From assembly GCA_900545125.1 (NCBI GenBank), contig UQXS01000089.1, forward strand, positions 1 to 9,413: a stretch of DNA of 9,413 nucleotides. The letters run 5' to 3'. Each line of letters starts with the position of its first letter. Within the stretch, counting starts at the first letter, position 1. Shown here piece after piece: positions 1-4,652 of this stretch. Made by a program: the position numbers and the translations under genes. The notes beneath the pieces are model-generated. The model had not been told where the DNA came from and ran no database searches. It saw only the letters and a program-made list of their open reading frames with translations. The stretch comes from an uncultured Ruminococcus sp. (GTDB taxonomy: Bacteria > Bacillota > Clostridia > Oscillospirales > Ruminococcaceae).

Positions 1-10
1 TTACTTTTAT

Positions 11-39
11 ATAATATCATCTATTCCAGATGTTGTCAA
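11..39 (-). promoter_or_regulatory. Sigma-A-type promoter pointing out of the left edge
   Basis: On the minus strand a perfect TTGACA (34-39) lies 17 nt from TATTAT (11-16), five of six matches to TATAAT. Transcription would begin within the first few bases of the window and run left, so the gene served is not visible. A short inverted repeat, GGATT-ATC-AATCC (40-52), abuts the -35 box and could be an operator, but its arms are only 5 bp. The promoter call rests on hexamer match and spacing alone. Confidence 0.6.
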
Positions 40-72
40 GGATTATCAATCCCGGATCTTGTAGAATTATGG

Positions 73-94
73 CATAAAAATCCTTATTTTTATG
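73..94. repeat. AT-rich perfect inverted repeat between divergent promoters
   Basis: CATAAAAAT (73-81) and ATTTTTATG (86-94) are perfect 9-bp inverted arms around CCTT. The element lies between the leftward promoter at 11-39 and the rightward promoter at 196-224, with no gene ending nearby, so it is better explained as a protein-binding site than as a terminator. A possible extra -35 box, TTGACA at 108-113, lies just downstream but has only poor -10 matches. Confidence 0.35.
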
Positions 95-195
95 TGTATT
101 TTTCCTATTGACATTCCCTTTGCCGTCATAATAAACAAATTGGGAGTGCATTCATCAACAAAACACCGCATTTTGGAAAGTTTTCTTGATACCTC

Positions 196-224
196 TTGAA
201 AAAGGCTGTAATTGGTGATATAAT
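196..224 (+). promoter_or_regulatory. Sigma-A promoter of the first lipoprotein gene
   Basis: TTGAAA (196-201) is followed after exactly 17 nt by a perfect TATAAT (219-224). Transcription would start near 231, giving a leader of about 20 nt that contains the AAGGTG ribosome binding site (241-246) before the ATG at 253. This argues against translation from the in-frame TTG at 196, which is itself the first triplet of the -35 box. Confidence 0.75.
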
Positions 225-252
225 TAAGGCAACGCAAAGAAAGGTGAAATCT

Positions 253-1107
253 ATGAAAAAAAAGATCGCAGCTTTTATCGCTGTCTGTTTTGCAGCAACG
301 GGAATCCTTGCATCTTGCAGCAAGGATAATGACAACAAAAGTTCCGCCGAAAAGAAGAATATGTCATCCGATAACACTGTCTGTCCGGAAACTTCCGCTT
401 CTGAAAAAGAAAACATCAGCCGAAAAGACAACCATGACAACAGCAGCATTAATGATACATCCGGGGCTGCATCCGATGATATCCCCGATAAGCCGATAGG
501 CGGCGACGTGACCGGCAACTGGGAATTCACCGCCGAGGACACGGAAGAAATAATAACCCTCATGCTTGAAGATGACGGCAGCGGTTCGATATATATTGAT
601 ACAACAAAGTATCTCTTCATTACCAAAAATGGAAATCTGTGCATTTACGGCACGGATATAGGAGATAACAGCGTCGATTTTGACGGCACAACACTGACAG
701 TTACTCTCAATACCGATCTGCTCGGCAGTGAAATAGAAGAACTTACCAGAAATTCCACTCTTATGATACTCGAAAAAACAGAACCGGGCAGCAGCTCTGA
801 ACTTGACGGAGAATACAGATTTACCGGCGGCGCTCTGGGAACTGTCTTTTCCGATAAACTGACCGGAAAGCTTCTGGGAAATGAAGAACTTCCCATCTAT
901 ATCCGCATAAGCGGCGAGGATTTCGGCATTAAAATTGACCGTCTTTTCACCTGCAAAACCGACGGAAATGTTCTTACGGTCTCCGGAACGGAAAAATTTG
1001 CAGAGGACACTGAAAGCAATTTAAAATATTCTGTTTCCGGCGACAAGCTTATTGTTTATTTTCTTACAGGGAAAAAATTGATCCTTACACGTTCAAAATT
1101 GAAGTAG
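253..1107 (+). CDS. Secreted lipoprotein of unknown function
   Basis: This encodes 284 residues. The N-terminus has a basic start (MKKK), a hydrophobic stretch (residues 5-20) and the lipobox LASC with Cys22, so it is predicted to be an exported lipoprotein held on the outer face of the membrane. Residues 23-85 form a polar Ser/Asp/Lys-rich linker. The rest looks like two related beta-rich units: residues 88-175 (opening GNWEF, with DGTTLTV at 144-150) and 185-281 (opening DGEYRF, with DGNVLTV at 238-244). Aligning these two blocks by eye suggests an internal duplication of a lipocalin-like or small beta-barrel domain. I do not recognise a named family. The ATG at 253 is chosen because AAGGTG (241-246) is 6 nt upstream and a normal signal peptide follows; an upstream in-frame TTG at 196 falls inside the promoter. 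No clear terminator follows, so transcription may read on towards the CorC-type gene. Confidence 0.85.
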   Translation: MKKKIAAFIAVCFAATGILASCSKDNDNKSSAEKKNMSSDNTVCPETSASEKENISRKDNHDNSSINDTSGAASDDIPDKPIGGDVTGNWEFTAEDTEEIITLMLEDDGSGSIYIDTTKYLFITKNGNLCIYGTDIGDNSVDFDGTTLTVTLNTDLLGSEIEELTRNSTLMILEKTEPGSSSELDGEYRFTGGALGTVFSDKLTGKLLGNEELPIYIRISGEDFGIKIDRLFTCKTDGNVLTVSGTEKFAEDTESNLKYSVSGDKLIVYFLTGKKLILTRSKLK

Positions 1108-1120
1108 ATTCAACACAAAC

Positions 1121-1129
1121 AGGAGGTGA
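1121..1129 (+). promoter_or_regulatory. Full-consensus ribosome binding site with no large gene behind it
   Basis: AGGAGGTGA is fully complementary to the 3' end of 16S rRNA and starts 13 nt after the lipoprotein stop codon. Two ATGs follow, at 1138 (8 nt after the motif) and 1142 (12 nt after). Each opens only a small ORF. A match this good is unlikely to be idle and is the main reason to take the small ORFs seriously. Confidence 0.6.
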
Positions 1130-1137
1130 ATTATTTA

Positions 1138-1221
1138 ATGGATGCTGGCCCTGACGGCAGTAATAATAAAAATATCAGATGCCCCGTTATGTTCAGAAAC
1201 AAACACTACAGACTGTGTTAG
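1138..1221 (+). CDS. Candidate 27-residue small protein (start A)
   Basis: The ATG lies 8 nt after AGGAGGTGA (1121-1129) and opens a 27-codon ORF ending in TAG. The peptide is polar at the start (MDAGPDGSNNKN) and basic with two cysteines towards the end (Cys15 and the final residue Cys27). It has no hydrophobic segment or signal peptide. It lies 30 nt after the lipoprotein gene on the same strand, so it would be cotranscribed with it. I know no family that matches. It could be a real small protein, a leader peptide acting on the downstream gene, or the eroded start of a lost gene. It overlaps the alternative ORF at 1142, and at most one of the two is likely to be the main product. Confidence 0.35.
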   Translation: MDAGPDGSNNKNIRCPVMFRNKHYRLC

Positions 1222-1291
1222 TCTCGTGAATTATACTAAACGCCTTTGCAATATAGCGTTTAAGCAGACTATATCTATTATTATAATGTAA
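1142..1291 (+). CDS. Candidate 49-residue small protein (start B, alternative frame)
   Basis: A second ATG, 4 nt after the first and in another frame, opens a 49-codon ORF. Its TAA (1289-1291) directly abuts the CGGAGG ribosome binding site (1292-1297) of the CorC-type gene. That arrangement is typical of translationally coupled genes. The peptide starts hydrophobic (MLALTAVIIKI), has three cysteines (residues 17, 25, 36) and ends in an Ile-rich stretch. The start is 12 nt from the end of AGGAGGTGA, longer than usual, which favours start A. I recognise no family. Against it, the hairpins at 1202-1262 and a plausible promoter lie inside it, so it may simply be an open leader. Confidence 0.25.
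   Translation: MLALTAVIIKISDAPLCSETNTTDCVSLVNYTKRLCNIAFKQTISIIIM
1237..1262 (+). other. Hairpin in the leader of the CorC-type gene
   Basis: TAAACGC (1237-1243) and GCGTTTA (1256-1262) are perfect inverted 7-bp arms with a 12-nt loop. No T-run follows, so it is not a normal intrinsic terminator. Upstream, AACAC (1202-1206)/GTGTT (1215-1219) and AGACT (1210-1214)/AGTCT (1220-1224) can form mutually exclusive short stems. Together they could make a weakly structured leader. I do not recognise a known riboswitch class here. Confidence 0.3.
1246..1275 (+). promoter_or_regulatory. Possible promoter of the CorC-type gene
   Basis: TTGCAA (1246-1251) is followed after 18 nt by TATATC (1270-1275), a moderate sigma-A match that would start transcription near 1282. 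A better-looking TATAAT at 1282-1287 is less likely to be the functional -10, because its transcript would begin at about 1294, inside the ribosome binding site (1292-1297). Cotranscription with the lipoprotein gene upstream is the alternative. Confidence 0.3.
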
Positions 1292-1304
1292 CGGAGGATT
1301 TGAA

Positions 1305-2621
1305 ATGACTGCGGAAATTATTCTGCAAATTATTTTTATAGCACTTTATGCCGTTTTTACTTTTGCCGAAACGGCAGTTATACTGATTAATGACAACAAC
1401 CTTGAAAAACTTGCAGCAAGCGGCGGAAAAAAAGCATCCCGCCTGAAAAAACTGCTGGAAAGCCCTTCACGGTTTATGGCTTCTCTTCATGCTGCCACTC
1501 TCTTTACCGGACTCCTCGGAGCAGCTTTCGCCGCTCTCGGATTCTCGGGACGACTGGCTTCTCTCATAATTAAATCCGGACTTGACCTCTCCGGCAAACC
1601 TGTTCTGTATATGTCAGCCGTTCTGATAACATCTGCCGTACTCCTTTTTACAGTGGTCATAGGAGAACTTATTCCTAAAAGACTGGCAAGAAAAAATCCT
1701 GAAAAACTTGCACTGGCAATGAGCCGTTTCATAGTTCTGACAGCAGGGCTTTTCACACCGTTCGTTTGCCTTTGCAAATTGCTTTCTGGCGGCATACTCC
1801 GGATTATGAACATTTCCCCAGATAATGGCGAAAATACCGTTACCGAAGAAGAAATTCTCATGATGTCCGACGCCGGAGCAGAAAACGGTACTATCGACGA
1901 GGACGAAAACAGAATAATAAAAAACGTGTTCGCTTTCGACGATCTGACGGCAGACCAGGTATGTACCCACAGAACGGACGTGGACGTTCTCTGGAGCAAT
2001 GATCCTATCGAAGTCTGGGAAGAAACTATACACCGCACCCGTCACTCGGTATTTCCGGTATGCGGCGACAATGTTGACAATGTTATCGGTATTCTTGACG
2101 CTAAGGATTACTTCCGTCTCGAAAATAAAAGCCGTGAAAATATTATGGAAAACGCCGTACATGAACCTTTTTTTGTTCACGAAAATATGAAGGCAGACAG
2201 GCTTTTTCAAGCTATGAAACAATCAGGTGCCGACCATTTTGCTGTTGTGGTAGACGAATATGGCGGAATGAGCGGAATTATAACTATTACTGATCTCGTT
2301 GAAGAACTTGTCGGAGATTTTGCCGACGATGAATCGGATCTTCCTGCTGCAAGGCTTGAAATGAATCCCGACGGTTCATGGACTGTTCCTGGCATAACTT
2401 CTCTCAGCGAAGTCTGCGAGGAACTTGACGTGGTTCTTCCTGCGGACAAATACGATACTTTCAGCGGCTATGTAATAGCGGCTCTGGGCGAAATTCCTGC
2501 CAACGGAACTCAGGTCTCGCTTGAATCCGACGGACTCGGCATTGATGTTATCAAAGTGGAACATCATCGCATTGAGCTTTGCCAGGTAAAAAAAATTCCG
2601 GCTGATCTGCCGAAAGAATGA
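1305..2621 (+). CDS. CorC/HlyC-family membrane protein (CNNM transmembrane + CBS pair + CorC_HlyC domain)
   Basis: This 438-residue protein has the full domain order of the bacterial CNNM/CorC family, often labelled hemolysin-like and linked by characterised members to Mg2+/divalent cation transport. Residues 1-180 are the CNNM (DUF21) membrane part, with hydrophobic segments near 4-28, 62-82, 100-122 and 139-165. They carry the family hallmark GELIPKRLARKNPEKLA (120-136). Residues 205-340 form a CBS pair, ending in VVVDEYGGMSGIITITDLVE (314-333). Residues 350-430 are the CorC_HlyC domain with the typical KYDTFSGYV (382-390). Length is normal for the family and no key region is missing. GGAGG (1293-1297) lies 7 nt before the ATG. 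A bidirectional terminator follows directly. The exact substrate cannot be read from the sequence; ion efflux or uptake is a family-level inference. Confidence 0.92.
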   Translation: MTAEIILQIIFIALYAVFTFAETAVILINDNNLEKLAASGGKKASRLKKLLESPSRFMASLHAATLFTGLLGAAFAALGFSGRLASLIIKSGLDLSGKPVLYMSAVLITSAVLLFTVVIGELIPKRLARKNPEKLALAMSRFIVLTAGLFTPFVCLCKLLSGGILRIMNISPDNGENTVTEEEILMMSDAGAENGTIDEDENRIIKNVFAFDDLTADQVCTHRTDVDVLWSNDPIEVWEETIHRTRHSVFPVCGDNVDNVIGILDAKDYFRLENKSRENIMENAVHEPFFVHENMKADRLFQAMKQSGADHFAVVVDEYGGMSGIITITDLVEELVGDFADDESDLPAARLEMNPDGSWTVPGITSLSEVCEELDVVLPADKYDTFSGYVIAALGEIPANGTQVSLESDGLGIDVIKVEHHRIELCQVKKIPADLPKE

Positions 2622-2629
2622 TTAAAATG

Positions 2630-2663
2630 CACCTCGGAAGTCAAACTTCCGAGGTGTATTTTT
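2630..2663. terminator. Bidirectional intrinsic terminator between convergent genes
   Basis: CACCTCGGAAG (2630-2640) and CTTCCGAGGTG (2646-2656) form a perfect 11-bp stem with a 5-nt loop. On the plus strand TATTTTTA follows, ending the CorC-type transcript. On the minus strand CATTTTAAT follows, ending the XRE-regulator transcript. The plus-strand U-tract overlaps the stop codon of the regulator gene. Confidence 0.85.
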
Positions 2664-2955
2664 ATGGATACAGACAATTCAAAAACTCGGCAAGCCTGAT
2701 TTGCTGTTCCGTATTTAATTTCATAATAGAAGTTTTTAATATCGGATTGATTGCCGGCGTATCTTCGCTGAAAAATTCGCTTAAAGAAATTTCCAGTGCA
2801 TCACAGAAATAAGACAATGTTTCAACAGTAGGAACTTTATTCCCAAGTTCTATCTCTCTTAAAAAACTCTGGGATAATCCTGCCATATTTGCAAGCTTAT
2901 TAACAGTAACCCCCCGCATCTCACGAAGCTGTCTGATTCTTTTTCCGACTTCCAT
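2662..2955 (-). CDS. XRE-family (Cro/cI-type HTH) transcriptional regulator
   Basis: This is a small DNA-binding protein of 97 residues. Residues 5-61 are a classic five-helix HTH_3 domain: IRQLREMRGVTVNKLANMAG, then LSQSFLREIELGNKVPT with the recognition helix around 28-36, then VETLSYFCDALEISLSEFF. The remaining 35 residues (62-97) include a possible helix (81-95) that could serve dimerisation. There is no sensor or protease domain. AAAGGT (minus strand, 2964-2969) lies 8 nt before the ATG. The gene is divergent from a lipoprotein gene across a 140-bp spacer holding promoters for both and a cluster of related half-sites (3001-3075). It is therefore likely to regulate itself and its neighbour; that is inference from context. 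Confidence 0.9.
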   Translation of the reverse strand: MEVGKRIRQLREMRGVTVNKLANMAGLSQSFLREIELGNKVPTVETLSYFCDALEISLSEFFSEDTPAINPILKTSIMKLNTEQQIRLAEFLNCLYP

Positions 2956-2994
2956 AATTTCATACCTTTCAACATATTTTTTTGATATGAATAT

Positions 2995-3000
2995 ATTATA
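2995..3000 (-). promoter_or_regulatory. -10 box of the XRE regulator gene
   Basis: A perfect TATAAT on the minus strand puts the transcript start near 2988, about 33 nt before the ATG at 2955. No good -35 box is found at 16-18 nt; TTGTAA lies 20 nt upstream. The -10 directly touches the half-site TTTAGAGTT (minus strand, 3001-3009), so a protein bound there would block the promoter. Confidence 0.5.
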
Positions 3001-3036
3001 AACTCTAAAGAATCATATTATTACAACTATAGAGTT
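3001..3036. repeat. Inverted repeat AACTCTA...TAGAGTT linking the divergent promoters
   Basis: AACTCTA (3001-3007) and TAGAGTT (3030-3036) are perfect 7-bp inverted arms 22 bp apart. The left arm abuts the minus-strand -10 of the regulator. The right arm overlaps the first two bases of the plus-strand -35 (TTGACA, 3035-3040). This layout suits an operator serving both promoters. Confidence 0.5.
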
Positions 3037-3063
3037 GACAAATTATATTTTTAGTGTTATAAT
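3035..3063 (+). promoter_or_regulatory. Perfect consensus sigma-A promoter of the second lipoprotein gene
   Basis: TTGACA (3035-3040), a 17-nt spacer and TATAAT (3058-3063) match the full consensus, so unrepressed transcription should be strong. The start point would be near 3070, leaving a leader of about 26 nt. Both hexamers lie in or beside inverted repeats, which suggests that expression is kept down by a repressor. Confidence 0.85.
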
Positions 3064-3080
3064 ATTATCACTAAAAATAT
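3045..3080. repeat. 12-bp perfect inverted repeat surrounding the -10 box (probable operator)
   Basis: Arms 3045-3056 and 3069-3080 (ATATTTTTAGTG and its exact complement) flank a 12-bp centre that contains the -10 box. The centre also includes the 10-bp palindrome ATAATATTAT (3059-3068). Since transcription should begin around 3070, only the right arm would be in the RNA. The repeat therefore cannot act as an RNA hairpin and is best read as a DNA-binding site. Confidence 0.6.
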
Positions 3081-3095
3081 AATGGAGGGTTTTTT

Positions 3096-3674
3096 ATGAA
3101 AAAAACATCTAAATTTCTTATTCACTCAATAATTGCCGTTACATCTGCTGTAAGCATTCTGACTTTTACTGGATGCGGCACTGAGAGTTCCAAAGCTAAA
3201 ATAGGCAATGTTGGTTCGGAATCTGACAATTCAGGCAAGAAAAGTGACGTCGAATATGCCGGAATCGGACAATACATTGAAAAAGGTAACTGGAGAATCT
3301 CTCTTCTTGACGCCAAAACTTACACCGACATTCCAAGCGATAACGAATTCTTTAAGCAAGAGGCTGCATCAGGCAAGGAATATTTGATCTTATTTTTTGA
3401 GGCAGACAACATCTCGGATGAAGATGATTACTTTAATTATCTCTACTTCAGCGCATATGCCGATGATACCTCTGTAGATATTGCAACATTAATGGGGGAT
3501 ATCGACGGATTCGGCTCTGTTTCTGGTGATGTCGCTGCCGGAAAGAAAATCAAAGGATACGCTGCATGGGAAGTTGACACAGGCTGGAACAGCTTTGAAG
3601 TATCTTACAATGACGATTTTGGCTCAAATAAAACTACCGCTTGTTTTAAGGTATCACCAAGCGATATTAAATAA
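3096..3674 (+). CDS. Secreted lipoprotein, DUF4352-like
   Basis: This encodes 192 residues. A basic N-terminus and hydrophobic stretch (residues 7-25) lead to FTGC with Cys27, a lipobox-like site, so the protein should be a membrane-anchored surface lipoprotein. Residues 28-52 are a polar linker. Residues 57-187 resemble the immunoglobulin-like DUF4352 group of Firmicute lipoproteins: an opening beta strand (GNWRISLLDAK, 64-74), the core GKEYLILFFEADNIS (93-107), and the late AGKKIKGYAAWEV (148-160) followed by SFEVSYND. The molecular role of such proteins is poorly known. GGAGGG (3084-3089) lies 6 nt before the ATG. The gene has a perfect consensus promoter inside an inverted repeat and is divergent from an XRE regulator, which probably represses it. 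A long terminator follows 1 nt after the stop codon. The lipoprotein call is firm; the family call is by eye. Confidence 0.85.
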   Translation: MKKTSKFLIHSIIAVTSAVSILTFTGCGTESSKAKIGNVGSESDNSGKKSDVEYAGIGQYIEKGNWRISLLDAKTYTDIPSDNEFFKQEAASGKEYLILFFEADNISDEDDYFNYLYFSAYADDTSVDIATLMGDIDGFGSVSGDVAAGKKIKGYAAWEVDTGWNSFEVSYNDDFGSNKTTACFKVSPSDIK

Positions 3675-3675
3675 A

Positions 3676-3712
3676 AACAGTCCTCGAAAGTATTTTACTT
3701 TCGAGGACTGTT
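3676..3712. terminator. Long bidirectional terminator hairpin
   Basis: Arms 3676-3692 and 3696-3712 form a perfect 17-bp stem with a 3-nt TTT loop. The minus-strand tail is T-rich (TTTTTATTTAA) and suits the Big_2 gene. The plus-strand tail (CCTTTTCG) is weaker and would end the lipoprotein transcript less efficiently. Confidence 0.85.
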
Positions 3713-3723
3713 CCTTTTCGTTA

Positions 3724-4320
3724 TTAATAAACTGCCTGATCCTGTGTCTGATCCTGTGCAGCGGTCGTTTCAGCCGCTCCATCTGTACTGCCTGAGGCAA
3801 CTGTTACCTTGATCTGCACTTCCTGCGTTTCATCCGCAGCAGATTTCAGCGTAACATAACACTCACCAGCTGCTACCGCCGTGATATTTCCCCACTCATT
3901 GACCGTTGCCACGCTTGTATCACTCGACGACCAGCGTTCGTCGGCTTCGGTCGAACCGGCAGGATATTCTTTTACAAGCGGCATCTCTGACTCGCCAATA
4001 TTCAGATATACGCTGTATCTGTCAAGCTTGAATCCGCTTGTATTCGGGCTGACTGCCGATGTCGTCTCGGTGCTCGGCGCAGTTGTAATATCCGCAGGCG
4101 GAGGGGTTGTAGTTACCATTGTAGTCTGAGGTTTCGTATCGGATTTCTTTTTGTCTCCGCTGTCCTTTGATTTATCTTTTGAACATCCCTTAGCTATAAG
4201 TATTACTATCATCAGCACAAGAAACGCTATGACGCAAAGCGCCGCAAGCTGCCTTTTCCGTGCAGTTTCCGGTGTGATTCTTTTTCTTGGCCGCTGTGAA
4301 TTATTGCTGTTGTTATCCAT
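3724..4320 (-). CDS. Membrane-anchored Big_2 (bacterial Ig-like) domain protein
   Basis: This encodes 198 residues. Residues 1-24 are polar and basic (RPRKR, RKR) and should stay in the cytoplasm. Residues 25-43 form one transmembrane segment. Cys46 follows in AKGC, but Lys at -2 does not fit a lipobox, so a membrane anchor is preferred to lipidation. Residues 47-96 are a Lys/Asp-rich then Thr/Pro-rich linker, as in surface stalks. Residues 97-174 are a single Big_2 domain with the diagnostic order LNIGE, then WSSSDTSVATVNEWGNITAV (130-149), then AGECYVTL. The tail 175-198 is Ala/Thr/Gln-rich with a short QDQ repeat and ends at a double stop. Big_2 domains usually mediate surface contacts; the ligand is unknown. 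AAAGGA (minus strand, 4331-4336) lies 10 nt before the ATG. It appears monocistronic. Confidence 0.85.
   Translation of the reverse strand: MDNNSNNSQRPRKRITPETARKRQLAALCVIAFLVLMIVILIAKGCSKDKSKDSGDKKKSDTKPQTTMVTTTPPPADITTAPSTETTSAVSPNTSGFKLDRYSVYLNIGESEMPLVKEYPAGSTEADERWSSSDTSVATVNEWGNITAVAAGECYVTLKSAADETQEVQIKVTVASGSTDGAAETTAAQDQTQDQAVY
3736..3758. repeat. Two 11-bp direct repeats in the 3' end of the Big_2 gene
   Basis: CTGATCCTGTG occurs at 3736-3746 and again at 3748-3758, a 12-nt period that keeps the reading frame. It encodes the QDQT-QDQ tail. It may be a small slippage duplication. Confidence 0.6.
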
Positions 4321-4415
4321 GACTTTTAATTCCTTTCATTGTTTTTCTGCTGACATATGACAGCGCAGTGAATATACAGTATTTATGTAATACCGTTATA
4401 AATCTGTTCATAATC

Positions 4416-4444
4416 ATTATAACACAAGCTTCGTGAAATGTCAC
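4416..4444 (-). promoter_or_regulatory. Sigma-A promoter of the Big_2 gene
   Basis: On the minus strand GTGACA (4439-4444, five of six matches) is followed after 17 nt by a perfect TATAAT (4416-4421). The transcript would start near 4409, giving a leader of almost 90 nt. The -35 lies inside CGTGA-AATG-TCACG (4432-4445), a possible operator. Confidence 0.65.
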
Positions 4445-4568
4445 GCATTTTTGCACTTTTTTTCAAAATTCTTACACTTTAACATATATGAAGATATTTT
4501 TTCGTCATTTCCTACAAAATCAGCACTATCACCGCTGCGGATTTACTCCACGAAAGTTACAAAAATTA

Positions 4569-4597
4569 ATGACAAATCCTTTCATATGTGTTATAAT
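4569..4597 (+). promoter_or_regulatory. Sigma-A promoter of the flippase gene
   Basis: ATGACA (4569-4574, five of six matches), a 17-nt spacer and a perfect TATAAT (4592-4597) predict a start near 4604 and a leader of about 49 nt. The AGGATGTGA ribosome binding site (4637-4645) falls inside that leader. Confidence 0.7.
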
Positions 4598-4652
4598 AAT
4601 ATAGTCGTACACTTACCAAATTATCTTAATTATATCAGGATGTGAAAAAAAA

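Larger units (their letters stand above)
4321..4652. other. 332-bp divergent spacer with two opposed promoters
   Basis: The region between the Big_2 gene (left) and the flippase gene (right) holds the two promoters listed separately. It also holds a near-palindrome, GCTG-A-CATATG-A-CAGC (4349-4364), in the Big_2 leader, and the short inverted repeat CGTGA-AATG-TCACG (4432-4445) over the minus-strand -35. The rest (about 4446-4568) is AT-rich. I see no conserved RNA and no convincing ORF in it; open frames there lack ribosome binding sites. Confidence 0.6.

Noticed and set aside
126..644. Minus-strand ORF of 172 codons opposite the first lipoprotein
   Set aside because: It is antisense to a well-supported gene, spans that gene's promoter, has Ser/Leu/Phe-rich composition typical of a shadow frame, and has no ribosome binding site.
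1282..1287. TATAAT as the -10 of the CorC-type gene
   Set aside because: A transcript from it would start at about 1294, within the ribosome binding site (1292-1297), leaving no usable leader; the -35 region is also poor.
1487..2222. Two overlapping minus-strand ORFs (1487-2038, 1614-2222) inside the CorC-type gene
   Set aside because: Both are antisense to conserved CNNM/CBS domains and resemble no family; the sense frame explains the sequence fully.
2618..2812. Plus-strand ORF of 64 codons starting at the end of the CorC-type gene
   Set aside because: It runs through the terminator hairpin and antisense to the XRE regulator; it is a shadow frame.
3045..3080. Inverted repeat read as a transcription terminator or RNA hairpin
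   Set aside because: It surrounds a consensus -10 box with the expected start near 3070, so only one arm is transcribed, and no gene ends just upstream.
4178..4186. Cys46 of the Big_2 protein as a lipoprotein attachment site
   Set aside because: The preceding residues are AKGC; Lys at -2 and the long cytoplasmic basic N-terminus do not fit a lipobox, so a transmembrane anchor is more likely.
4433..4645. Plus-strand ORF of 70 codons upstream of the flippase
   Set aside because: It has no ribosome binding site, crosses two opposed promoters, and has a composition that looks like AT-rich noncoding DNA.
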